From contig CAAFUD010000162.1 of NCBI GenBank assembly GCA_900766125.1, forward strand, positions 1 through 6,623: DNA of 6,623 nucleotides. The letters run 5' to 3'. The translations under genes and the position numbers were made by a program. This DNA is from an uncultured Veillonella sp. (GTDB lineage Bacteria > Bacillota > Negativicutes > Veillonellales > Veillonellaceae). Under the pieces are notes generated by a model. The model saw only the letters and a program-made list of their open reading frames with translations. It did no database searches and was not told where the DNA came from. This document shows positions 1 through 5,653 of this stretch, piece by piece. The stretch's first letter is position 1. Each line of letters starts with the position of its first letter.

Positions 1-111
1 CGTCAATCTTTGAAAAAAGCTGGCTTCTTGACTCGTGACCCACGTATGAAAGAACGTAAAAAATACGGTCTTAAAAAAGCCCGCAAAGCAAGCCAATTCT
101 CCAAACGTTAA
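1..111 (+). CDS. rpsI: 30S ribosomal protein S9, C-terminal end (partial)
   Basis: The window opens in frame inside a gene, and 36 codons followed by TAA remain. The peptide contains LTRDPRMKERKKYGLKKAR and ends in QFSKR, the highly conserved basic C-terminal tail of bacterial ribosomal protein S9 (uS9). In the family this tail reaches into the 30S P site, where the terminal Lys-Arg contacts P-site tRNA. The N-terminal roughly 95 residues lie upstream of the window. rpsI normally follows rplM in one operon; rplM would be just outside. The gene is closed by a strong terminator 20 bases after the stop, so it is the last gene of its operon. Its GC content is higher than that of the gene that follows. 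Identity is near certain from the tail alone. Confidence 0.97.
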   Translation, partial: RQSLKKAGFLTRDPRMKERKKYGLKKARKASQFSKR

Positions 112-131
112 TATTTGGAAAACAGGTTATT

Positions 132-163
132 ACACCTGCAGACAATGTCTGCAGGTGTTTTTT
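132..163 (+). terminator. Intrinsic terminator of the rpsI operon
   Basis: A perfect 12-bp stem pairs 132-143 (ACACCTGCAGAC) with 147-158 around a three-base loop, and runs into six T residues at 158-163. It ends the ribosomal protein transcript and separates it from the accessory gene downstream. Confidence 0.93.
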
Positions 164-175
164 GCGTTTAATTTA

Positions 176-184
176 TGGTATAGT
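176..184 (+). promoter_or_regulatory. Possible extended -10 promoter of the accessory gene
   Basis: TGGTATAGT is an extended -10 element (TGn plus TATAGT) starting 13 bases after the rpsI terminator. No good -35 box lies at 16-18 bases, since that space is occupied by the terminator stem and T-run. It would start transcription near 191, giving a short leader before the ATG at 218. The assignment is by inspection only. Confidence 0.4.
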
Positions 185-217
185 GTAAATATATTTTATT
201 TGTTAAGGGGAAATAGT

Positions 218-1204
218 ATGGGAAATAAAATCATATATGAAAAGGATTATGTTACTAGATTTAATTTAAAAACAGATACAAAGTTCCGATCTGAGTTAAT
301 AGATTTCTGCTTACATGGTAAAAATGTATTTACTGATGATGAGAAAGCTCAAGGTAAGGCTCAATTTTTAGCTATAGGTTGGAGTAGTGTTAATGTTGAA
401 TCTGGCCAATACGCTGATTTTTATAATGCAGTAAAACTTTATGTACATAGTCAACATAAGAGAATAAATCCAGCACTTAATGTCTTTAGCTATGCTGAAG
501 TTAATGACTTATTTTGGACTCGGGATATGAATGGGATTTACTGGATTTGTAGAGTGAAAGACATCGCAAAGGTTTATTTAAATAAAGAGTTAGATATAGG
601 TGCGATTTTGCCTGTTGAAGCTTATGAATTCGGGCTTGAAGTACCTGGTCAGATAAAAGCATCGTTTAATCGTGCAAGAGGTGGAATTGTTCAGCGATTA
701 CAATATCCAGCTATCACCGAATACTCTAAATTTGTGTTTAATAAATTATCTGGTAAAAATTACTATGATGTTAATTTAAATATAGCTGATAACGTAATAG
801 CAAATTTACCTGATTTTGAATTAGAAGAGTTAGTAATTTCTTATCTTCAAATTGTTAAAGGTTATTATCTTCTTTCAAACTCTATTGCTAATAAATCAAC
901 AACTGTAAAAATTGAATGTCAGTTAATATCCCGCGATGTAAATGATATTAAAAAGGCTGTTGTACAAGTTAAAGGGCCTAAAGCGCCAGCGTTAAATGCT
1001 CTTTCTTTCAAGGACTACGAAAACAAAGGCTATTATATCTATTTATATGCACCTAAGGTTGATAATTTAGAAGAGATGAAGAATGTTATTCAAATTACCA
1101 CTGAGGAACTACAAGCATTCTATAAGGAGTATAAAGCTATTTTGCCAGAATCTATTACTCAATTTGAAAATCTATTTAATACTGGGGTTAGTGAAAAGCC
1201 GTAA
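218..1204 (+). CDS. Putative modification-dependent restriction-type nuclease (PUA/EVE-like domain plus PD-(D/E)xK-like domain)
   Basis: This is a 328-residue protein that I do not recognise by name. I chose the ATG at 218 because AAGGGG lies seven bases before it; a longer GTG reading from 155 would begin inside the rpsI terminator. Residues about 48-175 have the spacing of a PUA-like/EVE fold: FLAIGWS at 50-56, DLFWTRDMNGIYWICRV at 97-113, then PGQIKASF and a Gly-Gly-Ile-Val-Gln-Arg stretch near 143-160. Residues about 198-285 resemble a nuclease core: a helix with ELEELV (201-206), Glu233 in KIECQL, and the QVKG strand (Gln250, Lys252), as in the E-QxK variant of the Mrr-like PD-(D/E)xK site. 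The family expectation would be a reader domain that recognises modified DNA plus a cleaving domain. There is no partner methylase and no neighbouring defence gene. Composition is strikingly AT-rich: 15 G/C in bases 241-300 and again in 781-840, against 27 in bases 1681-1740 of the next gene, suggesting transfer. No terminator follows. The domain assignment is an inference from motifs. Confidence 0.6.
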   Translation: MGNKIIYEKDYVTRFNLKTDTKFRSELIDFCLHGKNVFTDDEKAQGKAQFLAIGWSSVNVESGQYADFYNAVKLYVHSQHKRINPALNVFSYAEVNDLFWTRDMNGIYWICRVKDIAKVYLNKELDIGAILPVEAYEFGLEVPGQIKASFNRARGGIVQRLQYPAITEYSKFVFNKLSGKNYYDVNLNIADNVIANLPDFELEELVISYLQIVKGYYLLSNSIANKSTTVKIECQLISRDVNDIKKAVVQVKGPKAPALNALSFKDYENKGYYIYLYAPKVDNLEEMKNVIQITTEELQAFYKEYKAILPESITQFENLFNTGVSEKP

Positions 1205-1211
1205 TTTCACA

Positions 1212-1240
1212 TTTACATCGTCATTTAATTTTCCTATAAT
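1212..1240 (+). promoter_or_regulatory. Near-consensus promoter of the crotonase gene
   Basis: TTTACA at 1212-1217 and TATAAT at 1235-1240 are separated by exactly 17 bases, a near-ideal vegetative promoter. Transcription would start near 1247, giving a leader of about 48 bases. A second TATAAT lies at 1248-1253 with a poorer -35. The promoter gives the downstream gene its own expression, independent of the AT-rich gene upstream. Confidence 0.75.
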
Positions 1241-1294
1241 AAAGATATATAATCGAATTTTTTCGAAAATAGATTTTCATATAGGAGAACTCAT

Positions 1295-2086
1295 ATGATT
1301 TATAATACAATTCAGTACGTAGTAGACAATGGCATTGGTACGTTGACATTTAATCGTCCCGCAGTGGCGAACGGTTTTAACATCGAAATGTGTAAGGAGA
1401 TCCTTGAGGTCTTAGAGAAGGCTCACAACGATGAAAGCGTTCGTGCATTGCTCATTAATGCAGAGGGGAAAGTATTCTCCGCTGGCGGTGACTTAACAGA
1501 AATGGAACGTGCTGTAAACGATGGCGATACAGAGTCTTTATTTGAAATCGTAGAGCTCGTAGCTCAAATTTCTATGGCTATGAAACGCTTACCTAAACCT
1601 GTTATCATGAGCCTTCAAGGCGCTGCGGCAGGTGCGGCATTTAATATGGCATTAGCTGCCGACTTTGTTGTAGCTGCTAATAACGTACGCTTTATCCAAG
1701 CTTTCGTAAACGTAGGTCTTGCTCCAGATGCAGGTGGTTTGTTCTTGTTGACTCGCTCCATTGGTATGAACCGTGCTATGCATATCGTTATGACTGGCGA
1801 AGCTGTTTCTGCGGAAAAAGGTAAAGAATGGGGCTTTGTATATAAGGTTTGCGAACCAGAGGATCTAGAAACGGCTACAAGACGTCTTGTTGAAAAATTA
1901 GCTAAAGGGCCTGCACAATCTTACCGCGTTATGAAAGAAATGATGTGGAATAGCTTCTTATCTGGCTGGGAAGAGTACAAGAAGTTTGAAGTAGAAAATC
2001 AATGCTCCTTAGGTCTTTCTGAAGACTTTAAGGAAGGTGTACGAGCTTTCACAGAACGTCGTCGCCCTAAATTTGGTCAAAAATAA
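1295..2086 (+). CDS. Enoyl-CoA hydratase/isomerase family protein (crotonase superfamily, PaaG-like)
   Basis: The 263-residue protein is a full-length single-domain crotonase. The ATG at 1295 is preceded by AGGAG at 1283-1287. The oxyanion-hole strand is FSAGGDL (61-67) and the second hole element is QGAAAGAAF (108-116). In hydratases two catalytic glutamates are expected. Here the first position (QPE in typical hydratases) reads QAF at 135-137, and the second position carries Asp145 in GLAPDAGG (141-148). Loss of the first acid with Asp at the second is the pattern of PaaG-type isomerases, and the following SAEKGKEWGF block (172-181) also matches that group. It probably shifts or isomerises a double bond or strained ring in an acyl-CoA; the substrate cannot be read from the sequence. 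It is a single-gene unit with its own promoter and terminator, without fadA/fadB-like partners. The family is certain, the exact reaction is not. Confidence 0.9.
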   Translation: MIYNTIQYVVDNGIGTLTFNRPAVANGFNIEMCKEILEVLEKAHNDESVRALLINAEGKVFSAGGDLTEMERAVNDGDTESLFEIVELVAQISMAMKRLPKPVIMSLQGAAAGAAFNMALAADFVVAANNVRFIQAFVNVGLAPDAGGLFLLTRSIGMNRAMHIVMTGEAVSAEKGKEWGFVYKVCEPEDLETATRRLVEKLAKGPAQSYRVMKEMMWNSFLSGWEEYKKFEVENQCSLGLSEDFKEGVRAFTERRRPKFGQK

Positions 2087-2097
2087 TAATTATTCTC

Positions 2098-2126
2098 TTG
2101 TAATTCTTTGAAATATCATGTATTTT
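2098..2126 (+). promoter_or_regulatory. Possible promoter inside the crotonase-pgl intergenic region
   Basis: TTGTAA (2098-2103) and TATTTT (2121-2126) are spaced by 17 bases. Transcription would start near 2133 and run straight into the terminator at 2151-2189, giving a transcript of under 60 bases. It may be fortuitous in AT-rich DNA. Confidence 0.25.
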
Positions 2127-2150
2127 ATAAGCAGTTACTAATATAATTCG

Positions 2151-2189
2151 AACCGATGTGGCTCTATATATTGAGTTACATCGGTTTTT
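2151..2189 (+). terminator. Intrinsic terminator after the crotonase gene
   Basis: AACCGATGT (2151-2159) pairs perfectly with ACATCGGTT (2178-2186). A further CTC/GAG pairing inside (2162-2164 with 2173-2175) lies beyond a small internal loop. The arm ends in five T residues (2185-2189). It lies 64 bases after the stop codon at 2086. Confidence 0.8.
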
Positions 2190-2191
2190 GC

Positions 2192-2234
2192 TTTCATAAA
2201 AAAGCAAAAGTGTATATAATAGTACTATTATAAT
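2192..2234 (+). promoter_or_regulatory. Probable pgl promoter with an 18-bp palindrome over the -10 region
   Basis: TTTCAT (2192-2197) and TATAAT (2215-2220) are 17 bases apart. A second TATAAT lies at 2229-2234. The first -10 is the left end of a perfect 18-bp palindrome, TATAATAGTACTATTATA, at 2215-2232, a plausible operator position. Directly upstream, 2186-2194 and 2201-2209 form another perfect 9-bp inverted repeat (TTTTGCTTT/AAAGCAAAA) overlapping the preceding terminator's T-run. The promoter is likely; the operator reading is inference. Confidence 0.5.
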
Positions 2235-2256
2235 AGTTTTAGGAGGTCATTATTAC

Positions 2257-3012
2257 ATGGCTCAAGATACAATTAAATGTTATGACGGTCCTAGTGATGT
2301 AGTCCAAGCATTGGCGGAGGATTTTATTGATTTTACCAATGATGAAATTAGCCGTACTGAAACGTGCATCGTTGGTATTACTGGGGGTACTGTTGTAAAT
2401 GGTTTGTTAGAATTACTTAACTCTCCTGAATATATTGAGCGCCTTAATTGGGAACGTATATTCTTTTTGTGGACTGATGAGCGTTTCTTACCACAAGCGC
2501 ATGAGGATAATTACTTCAATCGCGTAAAACCTCATTTGCTATGCAAGGCAAAGGGGGCTGCTCATTTCTTGCCAATTAATACGGATTCTAAAACCGTACA
2601 TGAAGCGGCTGAAGAATATGAAAAAGAGGTTCGCAATGTTCTCAAGGCGTGTAAGAAATCTGGTCTTGATTTAGCGTTGCTTGATCTAGGGGAGGATGGC
2701 CATACGGCAGGATTATTTGCAGGCTCTCACGCACTGCGCGTAGCTGATCAAGATGTAGTGGCCGTTGAAGATGGCAAGGTATGGGAACGCATTTCTATGA
2801 CATTTTCTTTCCTAGCAAAATCTGATGCTGTCTGGTTTACTGTGACTGGTGAAAGCAAGCGAACTGCATTGACAAAGGTATTATACCAACGTGAAGATTA
2901 CGAGGATTTAACGTGGGAAAAACGCATTGGCCGTACATTGCCTGGTGCTGTACTTTCACAAGAAGCTGTGACCTGGTATGTAGACAAGGCAGCCTATAAT
3001 GATGTACACTAA
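2257..3012 (+). CDS. pgl: 6-phosphogluconolactonase
   Basis: The 251-residue product hydrolyses 6-phosphoglucono-1,5-lactone to 6-phosphogluconate, the second step of the oxidative pentose phosphate pathway, in the cytoplasm. All family blocks are present in order: the phosphate-binding GITGGT loop (40-45), WTDERFLP (72-79) with Asn85, LDLALLDLGEDGHTAGLF (137-154) carrying the catalytic-site Gly-Glu-Asp-Gly-His, RISMTF (178-183), and Lys201 in the GESKRTAL stretch. Length matches the bacterial DevB/Pgl type. The start at 2257 follows AGGAGG (2241-2246) with ten bases of spacing, a little long but without a better choice nearby. The usual partners zwf and gnd are not in the window; instead tatA follows after 36 bases, probably in the same transcript since there is no terminator between them. 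Confidence 0.95.
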   Translation: MAQDTIKCYDGPSDVVQALAEDFIDFTNDEISRTETCIVGITGGTVVNGLLELLNSPEYIERLNWERIFFLWTDERFLPQAHEDNYFNRVKPHLLCKAKGAAHFLPINTDSKTVHEAAEEYEKEVRNVLKACKKSGLDLALLDLGEDGHTAGLFAGSHALRVADQDVVAVEDGKVWERISMTFSFLAKSDAVWFTVTGESKRTALTKVLYQREDYEDLTWEKRIGRTLPGAVLSQEAVTWYVDKAAYNDVH

Positions 3013-3048
3013 AAGATGTAAGTTTTAGTAAATATAAAGGAGATACAT

Positions 3049-3291
3049 ATGGGATCTATAGGAACACCTGAATTAATAGTTATATTAGTGATCGCTCTAG
3101 TTATCTTCGGACCTGGTAAGTTGCCTGAAGTAGGTAAAGCTATTGGTAAGGGCATCAATGAATTTAAAGATGCTATTTCCGGCCCTAAAAAAGCTGTTGA
3201 TGAAACGAAAGAAGCCGTTAAAAAGGCGACTACTATCGACGTAACAGCAGGGGCTAAAAACGACGATAAACATAAAGAAGTTAATGATTAA
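3049..3291 (+). CDS. tatA: Sec-independent protein translocase subunit TatA
   Basis: This is an 80-residue TatA/E-family protein, a pore-forming component of the twin-arginine pathway that exports folded proteins. The layout is standard: a short N-terminus, one hydrophobic segment (about 8-20, ELIVILVIALVIF), the hinge motif FGPGKLPEVG (20-29), an amphipathic helix to about residue 44 with the typical FKDA, and a charged flexible tail rich in Lys, Glu and Asp. The start is set by AAGGAG (3037-3042), six bases before the ATG. It lies 36 bases after pgl and 14 before the metal-binding protein gene, so the three are probably co-transcribed. tatC and tatB are not here; a TatA distant from tatC is common in Firmicutes-type genomes. 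No unusual residue is seen in the hinge. Confidence 0.95.
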   Translation: MGSIGTPELIVILVIALVIFGPGKLPEVGKAIGKGINEFKDAISGPKKAVDETKEAVKKATTIDVTAGAKNDDKHKEVND

Positions 3292-3305
3292 TAGGAGGTA
3301 TCATT

Positions 3306-3614
3306 ATGTGTAAAGATTGTGGTTGCGGTGAAGATAATGGCGTTGTAACAAAGGTATTTACTGTACCTGGTATGATGTGCAATAACTGTAAAGAAACTGT
3401 TGAAGGTGCATCCCTTGGATTACCTGGCGTTTTGAGCGCAGAGGTAAATTTGCCAGAGAAAACAGCGACTGTTTCTTTTGATCCAGCAAAAGCATCTGTT
3501 GAAGATATTACAAAAGCTATTGAACGTACAGGCTTTGAAGTAGATAGCGTTGCAGATGGTGTACAAAAACATAGTCATGGTTTACTAGGGTCTTTGAAAC
3601 GTTTCTTCAAATAA
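3306..3614 (+). CDS. Heavy-metal-associated (HMA) domain protein, CopZ-like
   Basis: The 102-residue protein has a central HMA ferredoxin-like domain (about 14-82). The metal loop is GMMCNNC (22-28), with Cys25 and Cys28 as the expected ligands for Cu(I) or another soft metal. LPGVLSAEVNLPEKTATVSFD and the IERTGFEV segment are typical of copper chaperones and of P-type ATPase N-terminal domains. Two additions go beyond a plain 68-residue CopZ: an N-terminal Cys cluster (Cys2, Cys5, Cys7, in CKDCGCG) and a C-terminal tail with KHSHG followed by a basic, hydrophobic GLLGSLKRFF helix that could touch the membrane. Its own AGGAGG (3293-3298) lies close to the start, and the gene follows tatA by 14 bases. 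No copper ATPase or CopY-like regulator is adjacent. The metal is not proven by the sequence. Confidence 0.88.
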   Translation: MCKDCGCGEDNGVVTKVFTVPGMMCNNCKETVEGASLGLPGVLSAEVNLPEKTATVSFDPAKASVEDITKAIERTGFEVDSVADGVQKHSHGLLGSLKRFFK

Positions 3615-3626
3615 TCAAACCGATAG

Positions 3627-3663
3627 GGCTGTATTGAAACACTGTTTCGATGCAGCCTTTTTT
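3627..3663 (+). terminator. Intrinsic terminator of the pgl-tatA-HMA operon
   Basis: A 14-bp stem (two G-T wobbles) pairs 3627-3640 with 3644-3657 around the loop ACT and is followed by six T residues (3658-3663). It ends only 17 bases before the cupin start codon, so it also lies in the leader of that gene. Confidence 0.88.
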
Positions 3664-3680
3664 CATAAAGAGGTAATAAA

Positions 3681-4124
3681 ATGATACGCAAGTTTGATGC
3701 TAAAAACTTCAAGTGGGATGGCGTCGATACCTTGGTATATAAACAAGATGGTAGCCCTTTTAAAGATGTAACACGTCAAGTTTTATACGATGGGGCCTTT
3801 GATATTCCATGCCAATTCCGCTATTTTGAATGCTTGCCAGGTGGTTACTCCACGCTTGAATATCATGAACATACACATATGGTTATGATATTCCGTGGGA
3901 AGGGTCAAGTCTTATTAGGCGATGAAATCCATGATGTAGCAGCTGGTGATTTTATTGAAATTCCAGGTAAAATGATACATCAATTCCGGGCTAATAAAGG
4001 AGATTATATCGGGTTCCTTTGCTTGGTTAACCAAGATCGGGATAAGGTAAAATTATTAACCCCTGAAGAGATGGATACATTGCGCTCTAATCCAAAGATT
4101 AAAGAATTTTTGGAAAGTTGCTAA
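3681..4124 (+). CDS. Small single-domain cupin protein of unknown substrate
   Basis: The 147-residue protein is a one-domain cupin. Motif 1 is at about 54-75 (PGGYSTLEYHEHTHMVMIFRGKG) with His62 and His64, and motif 2 is at about 89-103 (GDFIEIPGKMIHQFR) with Pro95 and His100. The glutamate usual in motif 1 (HxH followed by 3-4 residues and Glu) is absent; instead His66 makes an HEHTH run, so the metal would be held by histidines only. The conserved RQVLYDG and QFRYFECLPGGYSTLE blocks suggest a family common in anaerobes whose role I do not know. The start at 3681 follows AGAGGT (3669-3674). The gene is boxed by terminators at 3627-3663 and 4127-4166, with almost no room for a promoter of its own. 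The cupin fold is secure; the function is open. Confidence 0.88.
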   Translation: MIRKFDAKNFKWDGVDTLVYKQDGSPFKDVTRQVLYDGAFDIPCQFRYFECLPGGYSTLEYHEHTHMVMIFRGKGQVLLGDEIHDVAAGDFIEIPGKMIHQFRANKGDYIGFLCLVNQDRDKVKLLTPEEMDTLRSNPKIKEFLESC

Positions 4125-4126
4125 TT

Positions 4127-4166
4127 TATATGGCGGTTATGAGTAATGACCGCCATATAGTTTTTT
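4127..4166 (+). terminator. Intrinsic terminator after the cupin gene
   Basis: TATATGGCGGT (4127-4137) pairs perfectly with ACCGCCATATA (4149-4159). Three more pairs extend inward (one G-T), leaving the loop GAGTA at 4141-4145. Six T residues follow at 4161-4166. It begins two bases after the stop codon. Confidence 0.93.
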
Positions 4167-4188
4167 ATAATCAACAGTAACTGTTGAT
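4166..4188 (+). promoter_or_regulatory. Possible -10 box and operator-like inverted repeat before the transporter gene
   Basis: TATAAT at 4166-4171 overlaps the end of the preceding terminator's T-run; no convincing -35 lies 16-18 bases upstream. Immediately after it is a perfect 8-bp inverted repeat, ATCAACAG (4170-4177), TAA, CTGTTGAT (4181-4188). If that -10 is used, the repeat would be centred on the transcription start, a typical repressor position. It lies 25 bases before the ATG, so it could instead be a small mRNA hairpin; it has no T-run. Confidence 0.42.
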
Positions 4189-4213
4189 ATGTGTATTTTG
4201 ATAGGGAGGTTCT

Positions 4214-5617
4214 ATGAATACCTTTACACGCGCCGCACTGACGGTACTGGTAGGACTTGTAATTTGGTTCTTGCCTCACACGGAGGCGATTAAGCCTGAA
4301 GGATGGCATTTATTAGCTATCTTCACAGCTACAATTGTAGGTTTTATTTTACGACCTTGGCCAACAGGTATTATGGCACTCTTTGGTATTGTTGCGGCAG
4401 TAACAACAAATTCTATTACCATGGTGCAAGCATTAGGTGGTTACGCTGAAGCCAATGTATGGCTTATCGTAGTAGCAGTATTCTTTTCTAGAGGCATTAT
4501 TAATTCTGGCCTTGGTAAGCGTATCGCGTATACTTTGATTCGCTCCTTTGGTACTAGTTCTTTAAAGCTAGCTTATGCATTGGCTTGTACAGATCTTATT
4601 ATTTCTCCTGCCACGCCATCTAATACGGCTCGTGGGGGCGGTATTATTTTCCCAATTGTACAAAACATTTCGTTAGCCTTTGATTCTGAGCCAAATGGTA
4701 GTACGGCACGTCGTATAGGGGCATACTTGATGACAACGGCTCATACGATAAACACCATTACTGTAACAATCTTCTTAACTGCTTGTAGTGGTAACTTATT
4801 GATTACATCCTTAGGTGCAAAATTATTTGGCTATGATATTTCATGGTGGGAATGGTTCCAAGCAGGTGTCATTCCTGGTGTAATTTGCATGATTTTGATG
4901 CCTTGGTTTATTTATAAAATCTATCCGCCTGAAATTAAGGAGACACCTCAAGCAGCGGTAATGGCCCAAAAAGAGCTAGATATACTAGGTCCTATTACAA
5001 AGGCTGAAATTTCAGTGGCTATTATTTTTGTACTTTGTATTTTGCTGTGGTCCACAGCGATTTGGACGAAGTTACATCCTACTGTAGTTGCTATGATGGG
5101 CGTACTTGCTTGTGTAGTTACAGGATCCCTTACATGGGAAGATATTCTAGGTGAACGCACAGGTTGGGATATTCTAATCTGGATGGGTACCCTCGTTGGT
5201 ATGGCTGGTTTACTTGGCAAGCTCGGTGTTGTTGCAGTATTTGCTGATTTTGTAAGTCAACATCTTGTAGGTATTGATTGGTTCTGGGCATCTTTCATTA
5301 TCTCTGCAACGTTTGTTTACTCTCAATATTTTTTTGCCAGTGGTACAGCTCGTATTACAGCGTTATTCTCTGCCTTTGCAGCTATCTTGGTAGCGATGGG
5401 CGCACCAATTCCATTTACCATCTTGCTCTTTGGTTTGATGAACAGCCCTGGCTGTACATTAACACATTATAGTTCTGGTGTAACACCAATCTTCTTTGGT
5501 GCTGGTTATGTACCACAAGGAACGTGGTGGCGTGTAGGCCTTGCTATTTCTATGGTAAGCTTCTTAATTCACTTCTGGGGTGGTACCCTTGGCATGTGGC
5601 TATTCGGTATTCTATAA
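4214..5617 (+). CDS. DASS-family (SLC13-type) di/tricarboxylate transporter
   Basis: The 467-residue integral membrane protein belongs to the divalent anion:sodium symporter family (Na_sulph_symp), which includes CitT, the tartrate/succinate antiporter TtdT and 2-oxoglutarate/malate translocators. It has roughly eleven to twelve hydrophobic segments. Both pseudo-symmetric substrate and sodium loops are visible: SPATPSNTARGG at 131-142 with the Ser-Asn-Thr motif, and ASGTARITALFSAF at 375-388 as the second copy, with Ser-Gly-Thr. Length is normal for CitT-like members. The start at 4214 has GGGAGG (4203-4208) five bases before it. Substrate cannot be decided; a C4-dicarboxylate, 2-oxoglutarate or citrate is likely, and in a Veillonella-like lactate and malate user it would fit organic-acid uptake or exchange. 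It is a monocistronic unit between terminators, possibly controlled at the inverted repeat 4170-4188. Confidence 0.93.
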   Translation: MNTFTRAALTVLVGLVIWFLPHTEAIKPEGWHLLAIFTATIVGFILRPWPTGIMALFGIVAAVTTNSITMVQALGGYAEANVWLIVVAVFFSRGIINSGLGKRIAYTLIRSFGTSSLKLAYALACTDLIISPATPSNTARGGGIIFPIVQNISLAFDSEPNGSTARRIGAYLMTTAHTINTITVTIFLTACSGNLLITSLGAKLFGYDISWWEWFQAGVIPGVICMILMPWFIYKIYPPEIKETPQAAVMAQKELDILGPITKAEISVAIIFVLCILLWSTAIWTKLHPTVVAMMGVLACVVTGSLTWEDILGERTGWDILIWMGTLVGMAGLLGKLGVVAVFADFVSQHLVGIDWFWASFIISATFVYSQYFFASGTARITALFSAFAAILVAMGAPIPFTILLFGLMNSPGCTLTHYSSGVTPIFFGAGYVPQGTWWRVGLAISMVSFLIHFWGGTLGMWLFGIL

Positions 5618-5624
5618 TGCCTAT

Positions 5625-5653
5625 AAATCCCTCACTGCGGTGAGGGATTTTTT
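5625..5653 (+). terminator. Intrinsic terminator after the transporter gene
   Basis: AAATCCCTCAC (5625-5635) pairs perfectly with GTGAGGGATTT (5640-5650) around a TGCG loop, and the T-run reaches 5653. It starts eight bases after the stop codon. Confidence 0.95.

Noticed and set aside
155..217. N-terminal extension of the accessory protein by 21 residues, starting at GTG 155
   Set aside because: It would start inside the rpsI terminator and before the likely promoter; the ATG at 218 has AAGGGG at good spacing.
1083..1298. 71-codon + strand open frame overlapping the end of the accessory gene
   Set aside because: It lies in another frame of a real gene, has no ribosome binding site and has low-complexity composition; its end covers the crotonase promoter.
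2090..2256. CRISPR or tandem-repeat array in the repeat-like AT-rich spacer
   Set aside because: Only individual inverted repeats are present; no unit recurs at regular spacing here or elsewhere in the window.
4948..5220. 90-codon - strand open frame inside the transporter gene, and similar ones at 4121-4309, 6097-6309, 6242-6439 and 6325-6591
   Set aside because: All are antisense to well-supported genes or regulatory hairpins and show no start signals or recognisable domains.
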